64,000 nucleotides of DNA, from the NCBI GenBank assembly GCA_032690845.1, contig CM064426.1, forward strand, positions 71,040,403 to 71,104,402. Reading direction: 5' to 3'. A program made the position numbers and the translations under genes. Origin of the DNA: Eleusine coracana subsp. coracana (lineage: Eukaryota; Streptophyta; Magnoliopsida; Poales; Poaceae). The notes beneath the pieces were generated by a model. It made no database searches. It worked only from the letters and a program-made list of their open reading frames with translations, and was not told where the DNA came from. This document shows, in pieces, positions 43,862-53,956 of this stretch (the first letter of the stretch is position 1; every line of letters begins with the position of its first letter).

Positions 43862-46101
43862 GGAGTGCATACCATTATCCGCTCATACACCACCACGTAG
43901 CCAACTAAGACTCAGTTCTATGTATGAATGTTGTTATAACTTGTACAATATTAGAATACTTGTCATACTATCACATGGTTAAGCTACTCAATGCTAGTGT
44001 TGTATACAATTATCTCTTTCCTTCAGACTTGTTCTAGAATTACTATTGATCTGATGTCAACAATCCTGTTAGTGCCGTGAAGAACCATCTGTTTTTCAGA
44101 TGGGTGTTGTGAACAATATTCTATTCTAAAACTTTAAATTATGAGGAACTATCTTTTTTCCATGTACATGTAATGCATGTACATATGCACAGTTTTGGCA
44201 TTTTCAAAAACCAATCGTTGGCTAAATAATGTTCACTGAAATCAAAGGCCTTTGAACAAACAACAATAATATCATTGACAACCAATCAATTTTCTGCACG
44301 AAGGGGACAACAAAATATTGGCACACCCTGTCATACCCTGCACGAAGGGAAAACCTCAGCATAGTTAATTTTGAAATTTTTTAATCTGATTAGTCTAATA
44401 AACAACACATGTACGTGAATGGACCTGTTGATATAAAGAGATGGCAGTAAACCGATCAAACAAATTAAACAAACGTAGAGGGAAGGATCACCTGCACCTG
44501 CAGTAGTGATAGAAGGTATGGCAACAAAAATAATGTTGTTCTCGACTGCTCGTGCTTCAATGCCGACAGCTCCGCGCAAGGCACAACTCTGACAAACATC
44601 AACGTGGTGGCATAATGGTGATCTGATGTGTGGCAAACAGGAAGGAACACATGTGATTTGCAATCGATCGAGCATCAACATGAATCAAGAAGGCAAAGTA
44701 TACCTCGTTGAGCTGATAGCTAGCCGGTGCTCCTCCTAATGTAAAAAGATGAGAAGCCGTATACCTGGTGATGATTAGCATCTGATGATCAACCACGTGA
44801 CGATGGCCTGGTGGACATGAGTAGGACGACGCCTTATCTTGCCGTAAAAAAGGTGAGAAGCCGGATTCCTGCGTGCTCTAGATCTTTACGATGCAAGTTC
44901 TTGCAAACGATGGGGCACGGTACATGAGTATAGGCATGGACTGCAGCGGCCGGCCTTGAACCCTAACGTGAGGAGTAGGTACAGGGTTGGGTACATTGTA
45001 AGTTGACGTGGAGTTTCATAGACCGGTTTGGAAACAACAGAGATTAAGTCAAGGGATGAGTACGACCAGGATTAAGTTTTGATACGGGGAAGAGGCAGGA
45101 TTAAGTTTTGATACGGGGAAGAGGCAGGTTTTAGGTGGAAGAGACAACCGTACACATATTATAAGAAGTAGAGATATTATATATAGCAAAGTGCTCGATA
45201 CATTGTGACGGGCTTAAGAAAAATAAAACACTCTATATGATTTAAATAAAAAATTATTTACACTATATTTCTTAGACATATATAGTATTGTTAATATTTT
45301 TACATGAAATATCATATTTATATTACTATCGATGCTTTTTAGTATACCATTTTATATGTCAAAAACAACTATTTTCCTTCATATTTTCATCATAAATATG
45401 TTTTTAATCTCTAATGTTGACGATTTCCACATGTAATATTGTTTGAGTATCATGTTGCATAATTAGGTGAAATGATACTAAAAGGTTCAAAGATGAGAAG
45501 TAGCGATATGAAGTCTGACTTGTCATGCAAGTAGGGCTTTTCATAAGTTTATGACACCTACAAAATAACATACAATGTATATGAAGTCCAACATGTAAGT
45601 AGGTCATGACCCAATGCCTAAGTATTTTTGCAAGGTTTATTCGAAAGGGAAAATCAATTTATGTAGTATAGAAATACCACTGTATTGCGTCGCTATATTG
45701 AACTTCAAGAATTGCTCTAATGGGGAACAGATGACTACAAAAGTTGTAGATCTCGTCGAGTGCTTTCCAGAACATATATGCATCATATTATTTGGACTCT
45801 GGAGCTATGAGATATGGCCTCATAAGGAGACCTGCGTAGAGGAGTCTGAATCGGGACAGATATTTTTGCATTGCATATTTGAACATAAAGATGGCAGAAT
45901 CTGTAGATATATTGAATACTAAAGTTGTATAATGTTTTGAGCGCTATGAGATAGAGTATGATTTTGTCTCATTTGGGCTCCGGACGTATGAGTTATGATT
46001 TTTTAAAAGTTGGTGCTTAATATATAAGGTACGAAACCGACTTGAATTCAATCTCTAACTTTATGAACTCAAAATAGACGAACACGCCTAAATTAATAGA
46101 T
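43862..46101. other. Unassigned AT-rich part of the 9-kb insertion block
   Basis: No gene. Holds a 29-bp direct repeat (GATTAAGTTTTGATACGGGG) at 45068-45127. 45700-46050 has the words AAAAGTTGTAGATCTCGTCG and GGGCTCCGGACGTATGAG, which look like an old transposon, but no ends were found. Confidence 0.45.
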
Positions 46102-46211
46102 TGTAGAGATAATATGATAGGTTGATTGTATATCAATGAGTCTCTCGACTGGTATATATTAGAGTATAAGACTTAAAGGACAGGACACCTTCCAAGACAT
46201 ATGACACTCTA

Positions 46212-46376
46212 CAGGAGCGGAGCCAGCCACAAACTCAAGGGGATGCTAGTCCTTGGGCAACTCTTAAGTGTTTTGTTGATTATTTGCAAGTTAATTTGCT
46301 CACTTATTATTGATCTAAAATAATGATTTAAAGGCCAAGGGGATGCTGCACAGCACCCCCTGTGACTTCGCTCCTG
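46212..46376. mobile_element. hAT-like MITE inside the right LTR, 165 bp
   Basis: Ends CAGGAGCGGAG and, inverted, CAGGAGCGAAG. The 8-bp flanks are ACACTCTA and GCAGTCTA; the uninterrupted left LTR has ACAGTCTA at this point, so each copy is one substitution from the original target. Confidence 0.8.
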
Positions 46377-46416
46377 GCAGTCTATAACACATAATATCTA
46401 CCAAATATACTCTATA

Positions 46417-47020
46417 GTGATGTTGGACGTGACCTTCAACGCCAAGCTCAGCGACTTTGGGATTGCGCGGCTGGTCAATCACTCCCGGGGCTCGCAAACC
46501 ATGGCGATCTCTGACACAATTGGGTATTTGGGTACATGGAACCGGAGTGCTTGGCAGGACCAACGCCGAGTCGGACGTCTACAGCTTCGGCGTCCTCAAT
46601 CCTCCTCGAGATCGCCTGCAGCCGTCGGCCGCTGTGGTCATCGTAGAAGACGTGATCCACCTCGTGCAGTGGGTTTGGAGTCCTACTACAGCAGGGGAAT
46701 CCATCTTGATTTTGTGGACGCGAGAGTGAACAGAGAGTTCGATGTCACGGAGATGGAGACGGTGATGGTCGTCGGGCTCTGGTGCACGCACCCTGACCGG
46801 AGCTTGAGGCCGTCGATCAGGCAGGCCATCAACGTGCTACAGTCGAAAGCGCCACTACCAAGCCTGCCTCCACGAATGCTTGTTGCAACCTTCCCGCCGC
46901 CACCTGATGTTTTCGATTACACATCCTCACTTGCAACAGGGGCAAGCAGCAGCGCCGGCACGGGCACGAGTCAGTCTAGCACGACGGAAACATCCATCTT
47001 GCCTAACTCGCCGGTAGGCT
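46417..47020 (+). pseudogene. LecRK-type kinase C-lobe, right part of the split copy
   Basis: It starts VMLDVTFNAKLSDFGIARLV (DFG kept) and runs to the tail STETSILP. An 8-base insertion after GGGTA (near 46530) shifts the frame before the PEC motif, another indel follows near 46600 (FGVL..), and one more near 46690. The C-terminal part from about 46735 (REFDVTEMETVMVVGLWCTHPD) is open. It is a dead relative of the kinase at 28550-29569, whose start is at 31628. Confidence 0.85.
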
Positions 47021-47029
47021 GGACAAGTC

Positions 47030-47265
47030 GATGTTCACGCACTTCAAGGTGGAGGAGGTGGAGGAGGTGGAGGAGGCTGTGGAGAAAAGGTGCCCGGCGA
47101 TGACCAAGGACGGAGATTTCTTGCACCTCACCTTTGTCCCCTCCTCCCTACCGCCGCTCCGCTGCGTTGTCACCATCCTCTCCCGCGTCATCCCCAACCC
47201 AGACCTCTTCTTCCTCAACACCATCCTCCGCATCGCTGCGACCTCGGCCCGCCCGCGCCGCTCGT
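47030..47265 (+). other. Unknown short reading frame with EEVEEVEE repeat
   Basis: A 78-codon frame from ATG 47031 contains FKVEEVEEVEEAVEKRCPAM and FLHLTFVPSSLPPLRCVV, then ends at TAG. Text of this type looks protein-like (a 9-bp repeat GGAGGTGGA included), but no family was recognised and there is no flanking support. Confidence 0.25.
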
Positions 47266-48029
47266 AGGTGCGGGCCGTGCGGCTAAGCTGCGCGGCGAGG
47301 AGGCTATGGCGTGTGTGCATGCAGAGATTGTCCTGGGTATGGAGCTCTGCGTCGACCAACGGTGGAGCAACGACAGAGAAGAGAAGGCAGAGGAGGGTGG
47401 CTGACGATGGGCACTGATGGCGGCGAGGAGAGAGGCACCGGAGAGGTTGAAGAAAAAGAAGAGAAAAAGAAAGAGAGAAGAAATAAAAAAATGACATGAC
47501 ATGAGATAGATACGACCCATGAGTCCACGTCACACAAAACCGCTTATAATACTGTTGAGGGAGTTAAATTGAACAAGATTAAATAGTTGGTGATGTCAAG
47601 TTTTATAAGAGCATCTCTAAGAGAGCCCCATAAACTCTCCGTAAATCAAATTAATGGAGTTTAATATAAAAAACCATCTCTAATAGCTCCCCAAAATAAC
47701 TGGCAGATTTATCTCTCATAAAATTTGCCTCATTTGTAGCTAGAAACAAGAGGTAAATTGGGGCCCCAATTCTTATATTTAGAAGAGAATTAATATTATT
47801 ATGGTTCTAAATGTTGACGTTGCTCAATCAAAAATGTTATGATTTATTATTAGGGAGAACTGCTAGATGAGACAAAAAAAACTTCTTTCTAATAATTTTT
47901 AGACTGCTTCGAAAAACACTCTTTTGAGGTCAAAGTTTTTAGAAATTTTTAAAAATACTCTAAATGAGAGAGACAAAGTGAGATGCCCCAATAAATTGAG
48001 AGGTAAATAGATTCTCTAAAAGATACCAC
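47266..48029. other. Intergenic with a possible Harbinger-type MITE
   Basis: GAGCATCTCTAAGAGAGCCCC at 47610 after a TAA resembles the end of PIF/Harbinger MITEs. A weak inverted partner (TTCTCTAAAAGATACC) lies near 48015. No gene. Confidence 0.35.
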
Positions 48030-48475
48030 ACCCCCACGCCTGAGGCCCTCGATTGGACCTCCTGGGCCGGAGGATAAACAAAATTAAGAGAACCGTCTAA
48101 TTGAGCATTTTTTTTTATCTTTTGAATGCGTGCAGTGCAACATTTGAAACAAAGTTCTTTTGTCGATTGCTACTCTGGTCCAGATCAATCAATTCTGTAT
48201 AAATAATAATGGCCATCATGTGAAGTCCAGAATCCTTACCTCTGTTTTCGCGAGCCGTTTAATATAATCTGGTCCCTACGGCTTGAGCTCGGAAGCTGAA
48301 CAAGTAATGGCATCCTGCCTCCACTCCATTGGATCCAAAGCACCGTCTGCTTATTATAAACTGGAGTTCCTTAATCCCACTGATCACTGCATCAACACGA
48401 AGCGATCAAGAGCCGTCCGTAGAAGAGGCAGCTGCAGCAGCTAGCAGCCGCACCTGGGCCTCCATCTTCTTCCAG
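48030..48475 (+). promoter_or_regulatory. Promoter and 5' UTR exon of TKP-B
   Basis: Colinear with 18590-19035. CTTATTATAAACTGG at about 48348 offers a TATA-like element. The non-coding exon ends CTTCTTCCAG|GTTGG at 48475, and the intron ends CCCTACAG at 49185, 11 bases before the ATG. Confidence 0.5.
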
Positions 48476-48653
48476 GTTGGTGCTCGATTTTACCAATCTA
48501 ATTCAACCATGGGAGACTCTTGCGTAGGTCAACGGAGGAAGGTGTATCACACACTAGTTTTCATCTTCATATTTTGTAATCACAAACGCTTTGGGGCAAG
48601 ATACAGGTCAGTGCCCTGATCTTGAACCTCCTTTGACAAATCGATTTACATTT

Positions 48654-48775
48654 TTTTAAAATGAAAAAAAGGGGCCACACGGCCCCGCTTTTTCTTGAAA
48701 GCAAGATAATTTGTCTGCTGGGGTTGCCGGCTTACAGGGAAACATCCATTAGCTAGCTCTCAGTTTTTGCGAATG
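48654..48775 (-). mobile_element. 5'-truncated LINE tail in the TKP-B 5' intron
   Basis: GATTTACATTT flanks it exactly (48643-48653 and 48776-48786), and TKP-A has the single uninterrupted site. On the minus strand it has GCGGGGCCGTGTGGCCCC and ends in a T/A-rich tail (TTTTTTTCATTTTAAAA), as at LINE 3' ends. Confidence 0.8.
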
Positions 48776-49561
48776 GATTTACATTTATGTGGGGGGACTC
48801 ACTCTTCGTAGATTTTTCAAAGGAACTTTGGAATGGGCTTTTGGGGCCTTGTGAATCCACTCTTCATGATTTTAGGACAAGAAGATCAATTCAAATTAAC
48901 TTAGTTGTCTATATGCGTCACCTTTGAGTGTTTTAGTCTTGATTTTTTAGACTCCTGTTACAGGATTTTTTACACAGCTAAGTAGTATAATCAATCTAAA
49001 GCGTTGATTGATGAGGGCTAATCTGTACTTTATCACGTAATCAAGTTAGATGGTTTTATCCAATGATCAAGAGCAGCTCCGCATATCCTTGCCCACGTTT
49101 GGGACTGCAATTTTATCTTTCTGGGTCACTTACACTCATCATCCTCTTAATTCTGCTTATTGTTTCTCCATTACTAACCCTACAGGAAGACTGTAAATGG
49201 ACTCCGAAGAAAGTGTGCGCGATCTCTTGGAGAGCATGCTACTTGATGCAAGTGTAGAGCCGACATATATGCCGCTATCATTGCTAAAGTCCATCACGAA
49301 TAATTTCTCTAATGATCGACAAATTGGTGTTGGTGGATTTGCAGTGGTTTACAAGGTATCAGTACTCTCAACTGCCCTGAAAAATTAATCAGGGCTGATT
49401 TGAAAAGCTCATGCTAACGAGTGAATTATTTGTGACTATAGGGGCAACTTCGAAATGGTGCAGTTGCTGTAAAGAAGCTGACCCAAACACTTGATGTGCA
49501 CGAGACGAAATTCCACCAAGAGGTTGACAGTCTGCTGAGGGTGAAGCATAAAAATATAATA

Positions 49562-49564
49562 TGA
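49562..49564 (+). other. Premature TGA in kinase 1 of TKP-B
   Basis: Reading from the exon-2 start at 49442 the codon series CAT AAA AAT ATA ATA TGA TTT meets a stop. TKP-A has ATA GTA CGA TTC at the same place. A C-to-T change at a CpG explains it. Confidence 0.9.
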
Positions 49565-50746
49565 TTTCTGGGATATTGTTCTGATACACAAGGTAAAGTG
49601 TGGAAGTTAGGGGGGAAGAATGTCATGGCAGATGAACGACAAAGGTTTCTATGCTTTGAGTTTCTGCCAGAAGGGAGTCTTGATAATTATATCAGCGGTA
49701 AGTTTCTTCACAACTTATTGGTAAGGAAAAAATGAAAACTCTGATACTTGGGGGCTGCTTTGTTCCAAGCTTCAGCTACGGACTTAGTATTCATCATTAT
49801 ATGTATTGAACACTCATTCCATTCCTAATTTTTGAGGATGAAGAAACATTACGATCATGGGTAATATTTTATTAGCCATTAAATGAAACTTGTAATCTTG
49901 TATTTTCCCTCGATATGTCAATGATAGATGCTACCCACTTGTGTCATTAACAATGGCATATACGAGATCAGAAGTATTTGCAATGACATACAAAAAATTA
50001 TTGTTTAAAATAATAAGATCAACGCTTTTGCAGATGCATCCCAAGGACTTGAATGGATGACACGCTTTCACATAATAAAGGGAGTTTGTGAGGGTTTGCA
50101 TTATCTTCACCAGCAAAAGATTGTTCATTTAGATCTCAAACCTGCAAATATACTGCTAGATCATAATAAGGTGCCAAAAATTGCTGATTTTGGTCTCTCA
50201 AAGTGCTTTGATGAAAAGCAAACCCGCGCAATGACTTCAAACATGTTCGAATCACTGTAAGCTATCTAAGATCCTTGAAAGCGCAATTATTGCTTTGTCA
50301 GTTATGAATTACATTACATTGTTTGGCTCTTAAGTTTCTCAGGCTACAAAAAAAAAACCATGCAGGGGTTACATGGCACCAGAATGCTACGATGGACTAA
50401 TTACATTCAAGTCAGACATATATAGTCTTGGTATTGTAATAATAGAGATTTTAACAGGACAGAAAGGTTATCCGGAAATTGAGAATGTAAGAACTTTCTC
50501 TTTCGAGATAAATGCTCAATGTTAATTTTATTTTGGTTTATTATTAAGGCAGGCATATGTTTGAGCATGTGCACTCTGCATGCCTTGTCCCTTGAACTAT
50601 ATAGGCCAAATGCGTGATAGTTTATATGCTAGAAATTATAGGAATCAAACAACTGAAATTACTGGTTATACTATCTCTCTGAATGCGTGACAGTTTGTAT
50701 GCTAGAAATTATAAGAATCAACTACTGAAATTATGGTTATATTTTA

Positions 50747-50810
50747 CCTCCGTTCCTGTTTTGTTGCCATCGGTTAGTTCAATGGTGACATCAAAAACAG
50801 AATAGAGGAG
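50747..50810. mobile_element. Short Stowaway-like MITE in TKP-B intron 4
   Basis: CCTCCGTTCCTGTTTT at the left and CTCCTCTATTCTGTTTT inverted at the right, with TA on both sides. Only about 64 bases. Absent from TKP-A. Confidence 0.6.
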
Positions 50811-51084
50811 TATTTATTACTATCTGTCCCTTCATCAATAAGGCGCGTGCATATTCTGAACATTGAACTTTAGTAATTGACTAGCAATAGTAGGTTTGGC
50901 AATGCAAAGGTGATAACGTTAGATTGCTATTTCAAGGAAGACGATTTAGTATCTGGTAACTAAATGTTGGAAAAAAGTGTTAGTCAGGAGGGGGCACGAC
51001 TCATGAAGTCACGCCTCATAAAATGTGATGGAGGGATTAACCAGCTTTAATAGCTAAAAATTGTTACATTGTTATAATACACTA

Positions 51085-51310
51085 GCTCCATTTCAAAATA
51101 TAACCATTTATTTGTTGACTCTGAAACATCGACATCGACTGTTTGTCTTATTCAAAAAATTTGTAAAAATATTATTTATTTTGTTATAATATATTTTATT
51201 ATTAAATATATTTTAAGTATGATTAATATATTTTTATAAAATAATTGAATAAGATGAGCGGTAAAATAAGATGTCTATAGTCAACAAATACTTATATTTT
51301 GAAACGGAGC
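51085..51310. mobile_element. Stowaway MITE in TKP-B intron 4, 226 bp
   Basis: Ends GCTCCATTTCAAAATATAA and, inverted, GCTCCGTTTCAAAATATAA, flanked by TA at 51083-51084 and 51311-51312. TKP-A lacks it at the corresponding place. Confidence 0.88.
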
Positions 51311-51764
51311 TAGAATTGCCTTCTTCTCAATTTTTGATGCCTCTCTTTGGATGTCTAATAAAGTTATTTAATTAAATATATAGAGTACATAATCACACGT
51401 TGGGAATAATGAATGTTATTTAGTGGTACAAATGTCACAGATTGATTGCAAACACTGAAACATATTTTTTCTTCTCAAGCATCATGACAGGTCGAAATTA
51501 TAAAATTGGAAAGTAGAGGCAGTCTTGATAACCTAGCATTGTAGGGGAAAAAAGTATAAATAAATACACAAAATAGAAACACAAAAGTGCACAAAACAGA
51601 ATTACACAAGTTGTTTGTTGACCATATATACTGTGGAAAATGCAACTCATCATAAATTAGTTTAATAGTATATATGCTTATGTTCCCGTACATAATCCAG
51701 CTTATACCTTCCTTTCTTTTTGAATAAACAAGCTCATGCATGATTGTCATATGTCTGACTATAG

Positions 51765-53105
51765 GTACTTGGAAGCTGGACTGCAAGGTTCGGAACGTCG
51801 CAGCTGGGAGACATCCGACTGGAACCAGTGCGAATATGCGCTGAGATAGGGATAGAGTGCACTGATTTTAACCCCGCGAAGAGGCCTATTACGCAGCGTA
51901 TAATAGAGAGGCTTGCTGAAGTGGAACGCACATACGGTGTTATCAAAACTGATGAGCTGTTTATTTCACCACCGTCGTCGGAGCCAACTGGTATCAAAAC
52001 TGAGCTGGGAGAGGGCGGCAGCAAATTGTTGGACGAAATCGAGTTGTTCGACGACGACGAAGTAGAGATGGAAGAGGAGTTCGAGAAAGGGATGGGGCCG
52101 AAGCCGAAGCGGTTCAGCTATGGCGAGCTCGCCATCGCCACAAACAACTTCTCGGACGAGCACAATAAGCTCAGCGGCACCGGGTCGATTTACCGAGGCT
52201 TCCTGAAGGAGACGGGCCTCGCGGTGGCCATCAAGCGGGTGTCAAAGACCTACTGTCGCCAGCAGGGCTGGAATTGGAAGGAGCTGGGGGCCGAGGTGAG
52301 GATCATCAGCCGGCTCCGGCACTGCAACCTCGTGCAGCTCATCGGCTGGTGCCACCACGTCGGCGGCGACGATGAGCTCCTCCTCGTCGTCTACGAGCTC
52401 ATGCGCAACGGCTGCCTCGACACCTACCTCCACTCCGACGACACGCTGCTGCTGATGCCATGGTCGCTCAGGCACAGTATCGTGCTGGAGCTGGGGTTGG
52501 CGCTGCTCTACCTGCACGAGCAGGAGGAGTCATTGTGCGTGGTGCACGGGAACATCATGCCCAGCAACGTGATGCTGGACGATAACTTCCACGCCAAGCT
52601 CGGCGACTTGGGGCTCGCAGGGCTGGTCGACCACACTGCGGCGCTCAACATGTTGTACGTGGACCCGGAGCGCATGGTTCGTGGCAGGCCGACCAACAAG
52701 GCCAACGCCGAGTCAGACGTCTACAGCTTCGGCGTCGTCCTCCTCGAGATTGCCAGCGGCCGGCAGCCGATGGTGACCGTGGGGAAACACGTGATCCACC
52801 TCGTTGAATGGGTGTGGGAGGCCTACGGCAGGGGAACCACCGTTTCTGATGATGAGAGCCTGAAAGCGTGGCTGTACAGCTTCGTCAGCCGCCGGAGCAG
52901 CAGCCGGGGTAGTGTTCTTGATGCCGCCGATGGGAGGCTGGATGGGGAATTCAACGTCAGGGAGATGGAGACGGTGTTGATCGTCGGACTCTGGTGCGCG
53001 CACCCTAAACGGAGCATGAGGCCGTCCATTAGGCAGGCCGTCCAAGTACTGCGGTCGGAAGCGCAGCTGCCAACCCTCCCTCCACGGATGCCCGTGGCGA
53101 CCTGA
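51765..53105 (+). CDS. TKP-B last exon: kinase-1 tail plus pseudokinase, open 446 codons
   Basis: Begins VLGSWTARFGTSQL, passes through RICAEIGIECTDFNPAKRP, an acidic linker (LFDDDEVEMEEEF) and enters the LecRK-type domain at RFSYGELAIATNNF. The glycine loop is destroyed (KLSGTGSIYRG), VAIK is kept, HRD is HGN (near 52545) and DFG is DLG (near 52604). The C-lobe is otherwise good (SDVYSFGVVLLEIASGRQPM). A loop insertion DDESLKAWLYSFVSRR.. at about 52840-52910 is unique to this copy. All this marks a pseudokinase, suited to binding or regulating a partner rather than phosphorylation. Confidence 0.83.
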   Translation, partial: VLGSWTARFGTSQLGDIRLEPVRICAEIGIECTDFNPAKRPITQRIIERLAEVERTYGVIKTDELFISPPSSEPTGIKTELGEGGSKLLDEIELFDDDEVEMEEEFEKGMGPKPKRFSYGELAIATNNFSDEHNKLSGTGSIYRGFLKETGLAVAIKRVSKTYCRQQGWNWKELGAEVRIISRLRHCNLVQLIGWCHHVGGDDELLLVVYELMRNGCLDTYLHSDDTLLLMPWSLRHSIVLELGLALLYLHEQEESLCVVHGNIMPSNVMLDDNFHAKLGDLGLAGLVDHTAALNMLYVDPERMVRGRPTNKANAESDVYSFGVVLLEIASGRQPMVTVGKHVIHLVEWVWEAYGRGTTVSDDESLKAWLYSFVSRRSSSRGSVLDAADGRLDGEFNVREMETVLIVGLWCAHPKRSMRPSIRQAVQVLRSEAQLPTLPPRMPVAT

Positions 53106-53602
53106 TGATGCTTTCCTACTATTATTACACACATCTTCAGTTGTTAGAGACTTACTGAACTAGTGTAGAATCAGATTGATTTTGAGTATCTGCAAATGTG
53201 GATCATGTGAATACAGAGCATTTACATTCCTTCTTTCCACGTTCTTCAGATAACGAAACCAAGTTTCAACCTTCTATCCACGTGTAATAAGTATATCAAT
53301 CATATACTACCTCTATTTTTAAACTATTATCGTTAGAACAAGCAGAGTTTAGTTCAAAAATAAAGTAACTTTTTTATTCTAACAATAATAACAATTAAGA
53401 ATGAAGAGAGTACGTATTTGCAAGGGCTAACCGCTCAACAAGCTAAAACCAAAGCGAGCACCAAGTTGATTTATGAAAAATCAATTACGATGTTGATTTT
53501 GTTCAAAACAAAATAGGGGCACAACATAATTCAATACGATAAGTTGTTATTTCTTATTAAAAATAAAGCATCTGCCATACATTAAAGTATAGGTTCTATT
53601 GA
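53106..53602. other. 3' flank of TKP-B and AT-rich spacer
   Basis: 53221-53320 matches the 3' flank of the DUF26-LecRK copy (29790-29890). 53310-53415 has weak inverted CTACCTCTATTTTTAAA / CTCTCTTCATTCTTAA ends, perhaps a decayed MITE. Confidence 0.55.
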
Positions 53603-53956
53603 CTATACGTACATATGATGTGAGGGAGGAGTATGGGCTGGTAGCTTGCAAATATGTGGGAGGTTCTTAATCCTCGCCGTTAAAATAGTGTTATGCTTAT
53701 GTTCCTCCGTCAGACACTCGATGAGTTTGTCCCAGATTGGCACCACGCGCGCCTTCGTACAGCACGCGGAATCTTTCGTTGGCTCGATAGGGTAGTCGTT
53801 TCTTACCGAGTTTTTGAGATAATCATGGCAGAGCTCCATGATATGGTCTTTCATAATGCAGTGTACTGACTTGAAGGCGGTTGCTCTGTTGGAACAGCAC
53901 GCAGCTATTGCGAAAACCAGGAAGAGAAGAGCTGTTGCTTTGTTATTAACAGTCAT
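53603..53956 (-). CDS. Small secreted cysteine-rich protein, 117 aa
   Basis: Single-exon frame with ATG at 53956. Residues 1-28 (MTVNNKATALLFLVFAIAAC..) form a clear signal peptide. The mature part has Cys in the order C-x9-C-x21-CC-x14-C and a further C near the end (HIC), a helical spacing that recalls small prolamin/LTP-superfamily or egg-cell-type secreted proteins, but no family can be named. A TATA box on the minus strand (CTATAAATA at 54046-54054) lies about 90 bases upstream, supporting a real gene. It sits between TKP-B and a CACTA element and has no copy behind TKP-A. Confidence 0.7.
   Translation of the reverse strand: MTVNNKATALLFLVFAIAACCSNRATAFKSVHCIMKDHIMELCHDYLKNSVRNDYPIEPTKDSACCTKARVVPIWDKLIECLTEEHKHNTILTARIKNLPHICKLPAHTPPSHHMYV

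Larger units (their letters stand above)
31651..46416 (-). mobile_element. 14.8-kb nested insertion with LTR-type ends, target duplication GTGAT
   Basis: The left LTR is 31651-31812 (TGTGAGAGAATAG..AATCTAACA). The right LTR occupies 46102-46416 once a 165-bp MITE is discounted. Target copies GTGAT lie at 31646-31650 and 46417-46421. At 37097-37110 stands GCTTCTATACCA directly before a second TGTGAGAGAATA; this is a reversed Met-tRNA primer-binding site next to an LTR, so the element is copia-like and points to the minus strand, and its right LTR was itself split by about 9 kb. The internal part without nested DNA is under 2 kb, with no gag-pol: a non-autonomous element. Confidence 0.8.
49197..53105 (+). 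pseudogene. TKP-B: tandem kinase-pseudokinase gene with one in-frame stop
   Basis: Five coding exons: 49197-49355, 49442-49697, 50034-50256, 50366-50486, 51765-53105; lengths 159, 256, 223, 121 and 1341 keep one frame of 699 codons. Kinase 1 (residues about 27-330): IGVGGFAVVY loop, VAVKKL (Lys about 64), non-RD loop VHLDLKPAN (about 169-177), ADFGLS (about 189-194), GYMAPECY. Kinase 2 (about 370-660) is LecRK-type but degenerate. The only break is TGA at 49562-49564 where TKP-A has CGA, codon 94. No signal peptide or membrane span, so a cytoplasmic protein. Tandem kinases of this layout (Rpg1, Yr15/WTK1, Sr60 in cereals) confer rust or mildew resistance. The stop may be fixed, polymorphic, or an error. 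Confidence 0.82.
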
